Part shown: piece by piece, positions 6,792-13,826 of the stretch
Layout of the letters: every line of letters begins with the position of its first letter
Position numbering within the stretch: position 1 is the first letter of the stretch
Origin: Ferrimicrobium sp.
GTDB taxonomy: Bacteria; Actinomycetota; Acidimicrobiia; Acidimicrobiales; Acidimicrobiaceae
Reading direction: 5' to 3'
NCBI GenBank assembly: GCA_027365375.1
Contig: DAHXNM010000032.1
Location: 1-13,826, forward strand
DNA length: 13,826 nt
Program-made: the position numbers and the translations under genes
The notes under the pieces: generated by a model
What the model was told of the DNA's origin: nothing
The model's database searches: none
What the model saw: the letters and a program-made list of their open reading frames with translations, nothing else

Positions 6792-7895
6792 TTAATTTAC
6801 GATCCCGAGGAGATGAGCGAGTTTTCGTCGCTGAGCAGGACCATTGCCGAAGAGAATCTGGTCTGCTTTTGAGCGTTTGAAGTACAGATGAGCGTCATGT
6901 TCCCAGGTGAATCCTATGCCGCCATGAACCTGGATTGACGCTGCTGCGACGCGAAAGTAGGCATCACCACAGGTTGACTTCGCAGTAGCGGCAGCAATCG
7001 CCTGGTCATCGCTACCATCAGAGATGGTGAACGCGGCGTAGAGGGCTGTTGATTTTGCGGATTCAACATCAACGAGCATATCGGCGAGCCGATGTTTGAT
7101 TGCCTGAAAACTACCGATTGGACGGCCAAATTGGTGACGATCCTTTGCGTACTCCACTGACATCTCGAGAACACGCTCAGCCCCACCAATCATGTCCTGC
7201 GCAATCCCGGCACTTGCGATGGTATCAAACCGCTCAGCTATCTGTTGGAGTTGAGCGTGATCAAGGATAACTGTGGCTGGTGATGAGTCGAGTCGAACAT
7301 GTGCCATCGGCCTAGTTTGGTCAAGCGTTACCTCAGCTGTGATGGTAACTCCTGGTGCATCGGCCCTAACCAGAGCGAGGACGGTGCCACCATCTCCGTC
7401 AAGCACTACGAGTAGGTGGGTAGCTTGAGTTCCATCGAGTGCGAAGCGACTCTCAGCCGTGGCCCTTGCATCTGACCGCGTCCCGCACGGCTTTAACGGG
7501 TTATCTATCGATCCGCACACGAGGCTAAGGATGACGTCGCCAGTATTAATTCCTGCAAGCACCTCTGCGATGATTGGATCGTTAGCGTCCGCATTAGAGA
7601 GCAGGCTCACGCCGAGGATTGAGGTAACAAAGAACGGCAGAGGAGCCACTGAGCGGCCTATCTCTTGGAGAACACACGCAGCTTCGATGAACCCCAGCTC
7701 TAGTCCTCCAGCAGACTCTGGGACTAACAGACCGGCGATTCCAAGCCCGTCGGCCATTTCGCGCCAGAGTTTGACCGGAATCGGGGTGGCGGACTCCATC
7801 GAGGTTCGCACACTGCTAGTCGGCAGATGTTGGGTAAGAAATCGCCGAGTTGTGCTCTTGAGCTCCTCTTGCTCGGGGGTTAGCGCGAAGTTCAA
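6792..7895 (-). CDS. Acyl-CoA dehydrogenase family protein
   Basis: A FAD-dependent dehydrogenase of about 367 residues. It should introduce a 2,3-double bond in an acyl-CoA and pass electrons to ETF. The N-terminus NFALTPEQEELKSTTRRFL is characteristic, the helical domain contains LGIAGLLVPESAGGLELGF, and the C-terminal domain carries DRHQFGRPIGSFQAIKHRLADM and VHGGIGFTWEHDAHLYFKR, which resembles mycobacterial FadE-type proteins. The glutamate in the WEHD segment lies where that group has its active-site region. Start: I choose the TTG at 7895 because GAGGA lies 5 nt upstream and the protein then begins MNFAL, as is usual. The frame stays open to a TTG at 7934 and a GTG at 7907. The gene stands without a visible ETF, thiolase or hydratase partner, so the acyl substrate cannot be inferred. 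It is divergent from the metallo-beta-lactamase-fold gene, with about 107 nt between them. Confidence 0.9.
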   Translation of the reverse strand: MNFALTPEQEELKSTTRRFLTQHLPTSSVRTSMESATPIPVKLWREMADGLGIAGLLVPESAGGLELGFIEAACVLQEIGRSVAPLPFFVTSILGVSLLSNADANDPIIAEVLAGINTGDVILSLVCGSIDNPLKPCGTRSDARATAESRFALDGTQATHLLVVLDGDGGTVLALVRADAPGVTITAEVTLDQTRPMAHVRLDSSPATVILDHAQLQQIAERFDTIASAGIAQDMIGGAERVLEMSVEYAKDRHQFGRPIGSFQAIKHRLADMLVDVESAKSTALYAAFTISDGSDDQAIAAATAKSTCGDAYFRVAAASIQVHGGIGFTWEHDAHLYFKRSKADQILFGNGPAQRRKLAHLLGIVN

Positions 7896-7933
7896 CGTAG
7901 TCCTCACTTTCTCAGGTCCCAGTTTCAGCGCCA

Positions 7934-7962
7934 AGTCAGTGTTCGCGCTGTTAGCACTGACT
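7934..7962. promoter_or_regulatory. Inverted repeat in divergent promoter region, possible operator
   Basis: AGTCAGTG (7934-7941) and CACTGACT (7955-7962) are perfect 8-bp inverted arms separated by 13 bp, between the divergent dehydrogenase and metallo-beta-lactamase-fold genes. A direct repeat CTGTTAG occurs at 7948-7954 and 7969-7975, spaced 21 bp, about two helical turns. The arrangement fits a dimeric repressor site controlling both genes, but no regulator gene is adjacent and no clear -35/-10 pair was found. Confidence 0.4.
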
Positions 7963-8002
7963 AGCCTACTGTTAGTTCGAGTTTAGGAGGGGGCAGAACA
8001 CG

Positions 8003-8608
8003 GTGCAAACTAGCTTTACTGTCGGAGATCTTTCCGTGGAGCAGTTCGTTGTTGGTCCACTAGAAAATAATCTCTACGTACTTACGACTCCGAGCTCCGA
8101 TGAGGCATTGCTAATCGACGCGACCAGTGGTGAGCAGAGTTTGCTCGATGAGTTTGCTCGACGCAACGTGACTAGGGCGGTTATTACTCACGGGCATCAC
8201 GATCACATCGGGGGTGTCGGAGCCTTGCGGCGCCGAGGCGTGAAGGTTTTGGTAGGCGAAGAGGATGCCCCACTTCTCGATGGGCATGATGTAACTCTGG
8301 TAGATAATGAGCTTATTCGACTTGGATCTCTCTCATTACGTATACTTGCCACACCAGGACATACCCGAGGATCACTGTGTATCTACCCTGAGGGAATCAA
8401 GGTGTTGTTCACGGGAGACACCCTGTTTCCAGGCGGCCCAGGAGCAACTCAATTTCCTGGTGGTGATTTTCCTACAATTATCTCTTCGCTAAGACGAATC
8501 TTTGCTACCTGCGATGACGAGACATTGGTGTTGCCTGGTCATGGTGCATCCACCACGATCGCTACCGAGGCAGGAAGTCTCGATGACTGGGTCGCGCGAG
8601 GCTGGTAG
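8003..8608 (+). CDS. Metallo-beta-lactamase-fold hydrolase (glyoxalase II-like)
   Basis: A 201-residue cytosolic MBL-fold enzyme with a complete set of metal-binding residues: THGHHDH (62-68, the HxHxDH motif), H120 in ATPGHTRGS, D139 in FTGDTLF and H180 in VLPGHG. The N-terminal part (VGPLENNLYVLTTP...ALLIDA) matches the usual opening of hydroxyacylglutathione-hydrolase-like proteins, but at 201 residues it lacks the C-terminal substrate domain of true glyoxalase II. Thioester or similar ester hydrolysis is therefore likely; the exact substrate is unknown. It starts with GTG, with a strong purine run AGGAGGGGG at 7985-7993, 9 nt upstream. It is divergent from the acyl-CoA dehydrogenase and shares the inverted-repeat region with it, which makes a joint acyl-thioester role possible but unproven. 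A hairpin follows 31 nt after the stop. Confidence 0.92.
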   Translation: MQTSFTVGDLSVEQFVVGPLENNLYVLTTPSSDEALLIDATSGEQSLLDEFARRNVTRAVITHGHHDHIGGVGALRRRGVKVLVGEEDAPLLDGHDVTLVDNELIRLGSLSLRILATPGHTRGSLCIYPEGIKVLFTGDTLFPGGPGATQFPGGDFPTIISSLRRIFATCDDETLVLPGHGASTTIATEAGSLDDWVARGW

Positions 8609-8639
8609 AGTCATGTTGTATCGTGAGTTGTTGTAGATG

Positions 8640-8661
8640 GGCAGAGATGCCAATCTCTGCC
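8640..8661. terminator. Perfect hairpin between convergent genes, likely bidirectional terminator
   Basis: GGCAGAGAT (8640-8648), a 4-nt loop, then ATCTCTGCC (8653-8661): a perfect 9-bp stem in the 79-nt gap between the metallo-beta-lactamase-fold gene and the MFS gene. There is no T-run on either strand directly after it, so it is not a textbook intrinsic terminator, but position and symmetry fit a transcription end for both genes. Confidence 0.6.
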
Positions 8662-8687
8662 GTGGCTCGATGGCCTTCGCTAATCCT

Positions 8688-10157
8688 CTAGGCGCCTTGG
8701 TCGGCGGGACGGTTGATTATGCCATGACGGATTCGTGTGGCCGATAGCGCTGCAGCAATCACGAGGAAGATCATCGAGGCGTAAAAGGCTGAATGCAAGC
8801 CGTTGACGAAGACATTGGCTATCGCCCCATGTAGTTTCGCAGTTCCGACGAAGATCGAGAACGCGACTTGACGTGGGATCGATCGTGATGCGATCAAGAT
8901 TGCCATCGAGAATGAAAACACCATCCCTGTGTTCTGGAAGGTTCGCAGCATGCCCGATGCGATTCCAAAAACATTGCGTGGGGCCGCTTTCATGACCGCT
9001 GAGTTGTTGGCCGGGAAAAAGCTGCTTGACCCAATCCCGTTTACAACACTCGCGACTACGACGAGCCAGAGCCCAGTCGTCATCCCTAACTGTGCATAGA
9101 GTAAGAGACCGATGATCTGGGTAGCTAAGCCAAAAGTAGCAGGCAAAACCGGCCCTATCTTATCGGCCATTCTTCCTGAAAATGGTCCAATTGCCCCGCC
9201 CACTAGGTAACCGGGAACCAAGAGGAGCGAGGCGTCGAGAGGCGAAAGCCCGCGTGGCCCTTGGAGGTACATGAGGACAAGAAAGAGGACTGCATAGTTG
9301 GCAAGTCCTTGACAAAGGGAGGCGAGCAGCGATGGAGTCATTGTTGGCACTTTGAAGAGTGACAGCTTGATCATCGGATCGGCTTGTACGCGCTCGATGC
9401 AGACAAAGAGGACAAGAACGACCACACCACCGATGAGGAATGCTAGTAGAGATGCGTTGATGGAGTGGGTGGCGAGGTTGGTTATGGCCCACAAAATTCC
9501 AAAGAGCCCGAGGCCAGAAGTCGCCATGCCAAGTAGATCGATTCGTCTGTGTTCGCGGGTTCCACTGTCGTGTAAGACGCGAAGTGCTAGCACGACTGCC
9601 ACAACTCCGATGGGTACGTTGATCCAGAAGATCCATCTCCATGATATAAAGGTGACGATGAGCCCACCGAGAACGATTCCTAGTACGGCACCAAGACTGT
9701 ACCCGATGCCATTGAACCCATAGGCTCTGCCGCGCTTCTCTGGTGGGAAGAGGTCGGCAATGACGGCACCGCTGTTGGCGCTGACCAGAGCTCCTCCAAT
9801 GCCCTGGATGATCCGAAAGGTGATGATTGATGGTTCATTCCACGAGATGGCGCAGAGCGCTGAGCCGATTATGAAAACGACGAACCCAGTTTCGTACATC
9901 TTGACTCTGCCGTACATGTCGCCAAGCCGGCCAACTTGGGATGCTAGCAGGGTAACGACCAGGAGATATCCGATAATCACCCAGATGACCGATGAGAGAG
10001 GGACATGGAGACCTCGTTCGATCTCGGGTAAGGCCAACACCACTATGGTGGTATCCACGGCGGTAATGAGTACGCCTGTCATCACGACAGCAAGCGCCAA
10101 ACCCGTCTTTGTTGTTTTCTGCTGTAAAGAACTCGTATCTGAGCTGTTTGCCTTCAC
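8688..10157 (-). CDS. MFS transporter, DHA2-type drug/metabolite exporter
   Basis: A 489-residue integral membrane protein with about 14 hydrophobic helices, the number typical of the DHA2 (drug:H+ antiporter-2) group. Visible motifs: the DTTIVVLALPEI stretch in helix 1 (35-46), motif A GRLGDMYGRVKM (76-87), motif B-like FRIIQGIGGAL (114-124), the antiporter motif C region GYSLGAVLGIVLGG (152-165) and SWRWIFWINVPIG (172-184). Proton-driven export of a hydrophobic compound from the cytoplasm is expected; the substrate cannot be predicted. The start is GTG with AGAGGTG 5 nt upstream. No TetR- or MarR-type regulator gene is beside it, unusual for this family. About 640 bp without a convincing gene lie upstream; a strong hairpin lies 26 nt downstream of its stop. 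Confidence 0.93.
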   Translation of the reverse strand: MKANSSDTSSLQQKTTKTGLALAVVMTGVLITAVDTTIVVLALPEIERGLHVPLSSVIWVIIGYLLVVTLLASQVGRLGDMYGRVKMYETGFVVFIIGSALCAISWNEPSIITFRIIQGIGGALVSANSGAVIADLFPPEKRGRAYGFNGIGYSLGAVLGIVLGGLIVTFISWRWIFWINVPIGVVAVVLALRVLHDSGTREHRRIDLLGMATSGLGLFGILWAITNLATHSINASLLAFLIGGVVVLVLFVCIERVQADPMIKLSLFKVPTMTPSLLASLCQGLANYAVLFLVLMYLQGPRGLSPLDASLLLVPGYLVGGAIGPFSGRMADKIGPVLPATFGLATQIIGLLLYAQLGMTTGLWLVVVASVVNGIGSSSFFPANNSAVMKAAPRNVFGIASGMLRTFQNTGMVFSFSMAILIASRSIPRQVAFSIFVGTAKLHGAIANVFVNGLHSAFYASMIFLVIAAALSATRIRHGIINRPADQGA

Positions 10158-10796
10158 ATCAACACCTCTTGTATCTCGGTCCTCTAGCGGGTGGGCAAGG
10201 GCATACTTCCGTGATTTGGCTCGACCCGAAAAAGGCTTACTCCCATGTTAATGGCTATTGGCTAGTGAGCGAATAGACCACTGGAGATGAGTCGGTGTTC
10301 ACTCGCGGCGCGCTCCTCGTTAGCCCGTCCGTGTTGATGACCAACGGCGATGGACAACCGTTGACAGCAATTATTGAAGTGCTTAACGTTTCGTCACAGA
10401 TCGCCCATCTGCTTCCCGTGGCGGCGCGGATTACTGGGCAATCTTGCGACCTCAAAGGCCTCTCTGAGGTGACAATGCGCTGGGCTAAGTGGTCATGTTG
10501 TGCACTGAGCCACCCATGAATTACCATTAGCACGCTGCAGTGGTTGCCCTGGGCCTCGGTCCAATGTGTGCGAGGACAAGTCTAATAACCTCGAGCAATT
10601 AGGTTTAGGTCTCTCGAAGCAGGGCGACAGTCTGGTCAAACCAAGTTGCGGAGGTAGCTGGACCAGAGGCGTGCCTGTCTGTCAATCAACTTGTTCCTCT
10701 AGTGCTATGGTCGATAAAGATGATTGGGAGGCTAGACGAACAATGACGTTGATGTCCGGAGGCGGAAGAGATGTTTGCCATGGCCAACGTCTCTGG
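10158..10796. other. Intergenic region of about 640 bp without a convincing gene
   Basis: This stretch separates the MFS gene from the iron permease gene, both minus strand. It holds the presumed promoter of the MFS gene. Two overlapping, opposite open frames (10255-10533 minus, 92 codons; 10295-10519 plus, 74 codons) and one more (10566-10802 plus) show no recognisable domain and no good ribosome site. The frames are rich in cysteine, serine and histidine, as random frames often are. A remnant of a lost gene is possible but not shown. I see no tRNA and no long repeat. Confidence 0.4.
10769..10792. terminator. Imperfect palindrome just after the iron permease gene
   Basis: The 24-bp element from 10769 to 10792 has arms AGATGTTTGCCA and TGGCCAACGTCT, which match in 10 of 12 positions around a central GCCATGGC. 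It begins 4 nt beyond the stop of the minus-strand iron permease gene. As RNA it could form a hairpin and act as a transcription end; as DNA it could bind a dimeric protein. No T-run follows. Confidence 0.3.
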
Positions 10797-11216
10797 TTAT
10801 GACTCCTCGCTCCCCTTGTTCGACGAGGCCAAGCCGACGGGATCGCGAAGTGACTCATGGTGAGCCAGTTGGTCTTGCTCGATGTCGTTGAGTTCGCTAT
10901 CGTCGGCCACTTCCAGGCGGACGAGGATGTCGTTGGCCTCAGGCGAAGATCGGATCAGTTCGTCTAGTTTGAGCTGTAGGACGAGATAGTTACGACCCTG
11001 GGTGTGCTGAACAATGAACAGCATCACCAGGGTGACTGCACCGGCGACGGTGGAGAACGCAGCCTCCCAGCTCACAGGGAAGCCGGCGATGGCAAGAAAG
11101 ATGCCGAAGGCCAAGAGCAACGCGACCACGACAGCTGTGGTTGTCGATCGGGATGTGAGGTCGCCTATCCAATGCAAGATGCGACTCATCCTTCGTTGGA
11201 CTACTGTGTGTTCCAT
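10797..11216 (-). CDS. Low affinity iron permease family protein
   Basis: A 139-residue small membrane protein. It has two hydrophobic helices (about 26-46 and 53-71) followed by FIVQHTQGRNYLVLQLKLDELIRSSPEAND (67-96), the hallmark of the bacterial low affinity iron permease family (PF04120): QHTQ, then LQLKLDELIR. The acidic, cytosolic-looking C-terminal tail (LEVADDSELNDIEQDQL) is also usual. The family name comes from yeast Fet4; bacterial members have only two helices and iron transport by them is not well shown, so 'permease' may be a misnomer. The start is ATG with AAGGAGG 3 nt upstream, slightly short spacing but the only reasonable choice. It stands alone: the nearest genes are more than 240 bp away on one side and about 640 bp on the other. 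Confidence 0.85.
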   Translation of the reverse strand: MEHTVVQRRMSRILHWIGDLTSRSTTTAVVVALLLAFGIFLAIAGFPVSWEAAFSTVAGAVTLVMLFIVQHTQGRNYLVLQLKLDELIRSSPEANDILVRLEVADDSELNDIEQDQLAHHESLRDPVGLASSNKGSEES

Positions 11217-11302
11217 TATCCTCCTTCGAAGACGTCTCTCTCATCTGTTCGACCGTTGGCCATGCTTGGCGTATTCGCTCACCGACATGTGAAGGCCGAA
11301 AA

Positions 11303-11317
11303 GTTCTCGTGGAGAAC
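11303..11317 (-). terminator. Candidate intrinsic terminator after the ene-reductase gene
   Basis: Read on the minus strand, GTTCTC-CAC-GAGAAC is a perfect 6-bp stem with a 3-nt loop followed directly by TTTTC. It lies about 140 nt downstream of the ene-reductase stop and upstream of the iron permease gene on the same strand, so it would separate their transcripts. The stem is short and the T-run has four bases, so strength is probably moderate. The rest of the 242-nt gap holds nothing I can name. Confidence 0.45.
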
Positions 11318-11458
11318 GGAAGGCGATGGTCCCAGCGTAGCAGGATTGGTTGAAGTAAGAGCTTGTGGAGTGGTGGCCATCTCGAAGCACACAATGCTAT
11401 CTATGCGCTCAAGAGACATCCCGGGGCCGTTACAACAACTCTGGGCGGCTCGTAATCC

Positions 11459-12529
11459 CTATTTATGTAGGGTGCGAGCGCGTTCGAACTGCGAGGGCCA
11501 TGTGATATAGTCACCTAGCTTTTCGGCTGCATACAGCGCCCACCTTGGGTTTCGCAACATCGCACGAGCCAACATGGTGGCATCCGCCTGTCCCGAAGCG
11601 ATGATCTCCTCGGCCTGCTCCGGTTCGACTATAAGTCCGACAGCACTGGTGGGGATGGCAGTTTTATTGCGAATCGCGTCGGAAAATGCGACCTGATATC
11701 CAGGGCCTACGGGGATCTTCACTCCTGCAACGTTGCCGCCTGACGAAACATCAATGAGGTCCACACCTAGGTTGCCCAACGTAGCGGACAGTTCGATTGA
11801 CTCCTCCAAGTCCCATCCACCCTGTGCGTAGTCAGTAGCCGATATTCGTACGAATAGTGGAGTGCCACTTGGGATCGCCTCACGCACGGCTTGGGCAATC
11901 TCGCAGAGCAGTCGAATCCTGTTTTCGAAGGATCCACCATAGACGTCGGTTCTTTCATTAGAGAGAGGTGAAAGGAATTGATGTAAAAGGTAACCGTGGG
12001 CTGCATGAATCTCAACTAGGTCGAATCCTGCCTCTACGGCTCGACGTGCTGCGTCGGCAAATGAAGCGATTATGCCACCTATCTCTGTAGTTGACAACGC
12101 GCGAGGCACTGGATAACCCTCGAAGGCAATCGCACTCGGGGCTACGGCGGTCCAACCACCCTGTTCGGTCGAGGCCATAAGGTGATCATCCCAAGGGGCG
12201 GTGGTTGAACCCTTGCGACCGGAGTGGGCGAGCTGTATGCCAATCTTAGAGTTCTGAGAATGTACAAAATCGGTCACGCGAGACCAAGCACGTACCTGCG
12301 TATCATTCCACAATCCTGGGCAGTAGAGCGAGATCCTGCCCTCGGGGGAGACTGCCGACGCTTCGGCCATGACGAGGCCGGCGCCACCAGTGGCAAACGA
12401 GCCGAGGTGAACCAGATGCCAGTCACCGACGACACCGTCGATGGCGGAATACTGGCACATCGAACTCACCCATGCACGATTGGCAAAGGTGATTTCGCGA
12501 AGACGGAGCGGGCTAAAGAGAGATGACAT
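11459..12529 (-). CDS. NADH:flavin oxidoreductase, class III old yellow enzyme (YqjM-like)
   Basis: A 356-residue FMN-dependent TIM-barrel ene-reductase that should reduce activated C=C bonds with NAD(P)H. The opening SLFSPLRLREITFANRAWVSSMCQYSA carries C25 and Y27, equivalent to the YqjM cysteine and tyrosine that tune FMN and bind substrate. IQLAHSGRKG (98-107) gives the flavin-contacting Q99 and K106. EIHAAHGYLLHQFLSP has H175, H178 and Y180, the substrate-binding pair and proton donor. R228 in LFVRISATD and R322 in MLARAMLRNP are the FMN-phosphate-side arginines. The protein is full length for the class. The start is ATG with AGGAA 6 nt upstream. It is transcribed alone, with a hairpin plus T-run downstream. 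Roles in other bacteria include detoxification of enones and nitro compounds; the natural substrate here is unknown. Confidence 0.95.
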   Translation of the reverse strand: MSSLFSPLRLREITFANRAWVSSMCQYSAIDGVVGDWHLVHLGSFATGGAGLVMAEASAVSPEGRISLYCPGLWNDTQVRAWSRVTDFVHSQNSKIGIQLAHSGRKGSTTAPWDDHLMASTEQGGWTAVAPSAIAFEGYPVPRALSTTEIGGIIASFADAARRAVEAGFDLVEIHAAHGYLLHQFLSPLSNERTDVYGGSFENRIRLLCEIAQAVREAIPSGTPLFVRISATDYAQGGWDLEESIELSATLGNLGVDLIDVSSGGNVAGVKIPVGPGYQVAFSDAIRNKTAIPTSAVGLIVEPEQAEEIIASGQADATMLARAMLRNPRWALYAAEKLGDYITWPSQFERARTLHK

Positions 12530-13042
12530 TGTTCTTCCTGTTTTTTGGGGTCACATTTCAAACTAATCGCGTGACTTTAGATACCAGCCAGTCATTTAGC
12601 TAGCAGACTTGTCTTCATGACGGTTAGAGGTTGCTTAGTTTTGGACGATGAAGTGGTTAAAAGCAAAGATTTGGCAGCTGAGTAAGCCATCCTCGTCAGC
12701 ATCTCGGTTCCACTGGATGACCGCTTGGGCCGGGTCCACTTCGTATGAGAGAAGTCTCGTCTATGCTGCCTGTCTCATCAACGCACTTTATTCATGCACC
12801 GTGTGGCGCGCTACGCGGTGGATGCGCCCCAAGGCCAGAACTGGTGCTTGGAACCTGGCCTTGTCTGATGGCTAGGGCTGAGCTACCTTGGATCAGCAAG
12901 CCGACGCTAGCAAACTCATCCGCCAGTACCGATTCATCGGCACCAGACCAGTCGGTCGAGATGGCGTGATGGGAGCGATGCCAGCTAAGGACCCATAAAA
13001 CAATTACTTGCACTATTAGCACTTACGAGCTAGACTTGGCTG
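12530..13042. other. Region of about 510 bp without a convincing gene, upstream of a broken IS
   Basis: The left part must hold the promoter of the minus-strand ene-reductase gene; GTCAC and GTGAC arms about 16 bp apart (12554-12579) are seen there but are short. From about 12640 to 13020 several overlapping frames exist on both strands: plus 12648-12875, plus 12745-12969 and minus 12792-13022. None shows a domain I recognise. The frame beginning at 12648, read through two stops, continues as ATLDQQADASKLIRQYRFIG and onward to a stop near 12999, which could be a decayed gene but could equally be chance. The left end of the ISAzo13 element should lie between about 12985 and 13040; I could not fix its terminal repeat because the right end is absent. 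Confidence 0.4.
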
Positions 13043-13816
13043 ATGGATGCCGATGCGTTGATCACCGCTCGCTACAAGGCTCTTGAAGGGTCTTGCGACG
13101 AACGTCAAAGGCGACTCTTCGCAGCAGCGGAGGCCAAAGTACTCGGTCATGGCGGAGTAAAGCGTGTCGCTAAAGCTACTGGGGTGGCTCGAGGGTCTAT
13201 ATTGGCCGGCATTAAGGAACTGAACTCAGCTCCACCTGTAGACATCGATAGAACCAGGCGTGTCAGACGAGCAGGTGCGGGACGTAAGAAGCTGGTGGAC
13301 ATCGACCCCTTGCTGGTAGGAGATCTGGAACGGTTGGTGGAGCCTGTCACGAGGGGTGATCCGCAGTCACCACTGCGCTGGACTTGTAAGAGCTTGATGC
13401 AACTAGCACGCGAGTTAGGAGAGCAGGGTCATAAGATCTCTCATGTCTCGGTCGGAGTTTTGCTCAAGGATCTTGGATACAGCCTCCAGGGCAACCGTAA
13501 GACCCTCGAGGGTGGAGGTCATCCAGACCGCAATGCCCAGTTCGAATACATTAACCACAAGACAGACGCCGCATTGTCGAGTGGACAACCGGTGATCTCA
13601 GTGGATACAAAGAAGAAGGAGTTGGTAGGTCACTATAAGAACAATGGCAAGGAGTGGCGGCCACAAGGAGAGCCAGAGCTTGTAGGAGTCACTGATGGCA
13701 GAGGAATCAAGTGTCTGCATAAAACTCATATCAAAGGTGAAGAGAGAGCAGTTCCGGTTCAGGGACGCATCAAAACGATTAGGAAAGATATCTATCCTTT
13801 CAAACTTAAGAGATGA
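13043..13816 (+). pseudogene. ISAzo13-family transposase, C-terminally truncated
   Basis: A 257-codon frame. The first 216 or so residues read like the ISAzo13 transposase family: an N-terminal helical, helix-turn-helix-like region (GHGGVKRVAKATGVARGSI), a basic linker RVRRAGAGRKKL, SPLRWTCKSLMQLARELGEQGHKISHVSVG, KDLGYSLQGNRKTLEGGGHPDRNAQF, and VISVDTKKKELVG with the first catalytic aspartate D188. It then reaches GKEWRPQGEPELVGV (202-216). Family members normally continue with a VHDF-like segment and the second aspartate and glutamate of the DDE triad, at around 400-450 residues in total. Here the next 40 residues do not resemble the family in any of the three plus frames, and a stop follows at 13816. 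The element is therefore very probably inactive, broken near 13690. No strong ribosome site precedes the ATG. The right end of the IS is not in view. Confidence 0.8.
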
Positions 13817-13826
13817 ACCCGATTCA

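Noticed and set aside
6776..6796. TTAAG/CTTAA inverted repeat at the end of the acyl-CoA dehydrogenase gene
   Set aside because: The stem is only 5 bp, AT-rich, overlaps the stop codon and has no T-run, so it is unlikely to be a terminator.
7459..7986. 175-codon open frame on the plus strand
   Set aside because: It is antisense to the well-supported acyl-CoA dehydrogenase; composition is that of a shadow frame (many serine, proline and arginine residues).
9760..10251. 163-codon open frame on the plus strand
   Set aside because: It is antisense to the start of the MFS exporter and has no recognisable domain.
11004..11510. 168-codon open frame on the plus strand
   Set aside because: It is antisense to the iron permease gene and extends into the end of the ene-reductase gene; no domain is visible.
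1..13826. CRISPR arrays, tRNA or rRNA genes, toxin-antitoxin or phage-defence genes
   Set aside because: No regularly spaced repeats, no tRNA-like T-arm motif in the intergenic regions and no defence-type domains were seen on reading both strands.

Overview
The window looks like chromosomal DNA of an actinobacterium of moderate GC. The signs are a DUF1707 membrane protein, an actinobacterial-style acyl-CoA dehydrogenase, an OmpR-type two-component system and frequent GTG/TTG starts. A low-affinity iron permease and a DHA2-type exporter would suit an acidophilic, iron-using Acidimicrobiia-like bacterium, but that assignment is inference and no marker gene here proves it.

Left part (1-4132, minus strand): an alpha/beta-hydrolase-fold protein, then an OmpR-family response regulator, a HAMP/HisKA sensor kinase and a membrane-anchored phosphodiester-glycosidase (NAGPA/DUF2233) protein that runs off the left edge. 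The last three are tightly packed: 24 nt between regulator and kinase, and a stop/start overlap between kinase and glycosidase. They read as one signalling operon controlling an envelope enzyme.

Centre-left (4215-5866, plus strand): two overlapping RimK-like ATP-grasp ligases, divergent from the hydrolase. This compact pair is the best candidate for an undescribed pathway. Its substrate cannot be read from the sequence, and the neighbouring hydrolase has lost the serine of its nucleophile elbow.

Centre (5894-8608): on the minus strand, an acyl-CoA dehydrogenase, then a DUF1707 membrane protein and an AhpD-like carboxymuconolactone decarboxylase-family protein. Divergent from the dehydrogenase, on the plus strand, is a glyoxalase II-like metallo-beta-lactamase-fold hydrolase. 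The divergent intergenic region holds a perfect 8-bp inverted repeat that could be an operator. A strong hairpin lies between the hydrolase and the convergent transporter.

Right part (8688-12529, minus strand): a 14-helix DHA2-type MFS exporter, about 640 bp without a convincing gene, a small low-affinity iron permease-family protein, and a class III old yellow enzyme (YqjM-like ene-reductase).

Right edge (12530-13826): about 510 bp without a convincing gene, then an ISAzo13-family transposase that keeps the N-terminal part and the first catalytic aspartate but loses family similarity near residue 216. It looks like the 5' half of a broken insertion sequence. I saw no RNA genes, CRISPR arrays or replication origins.
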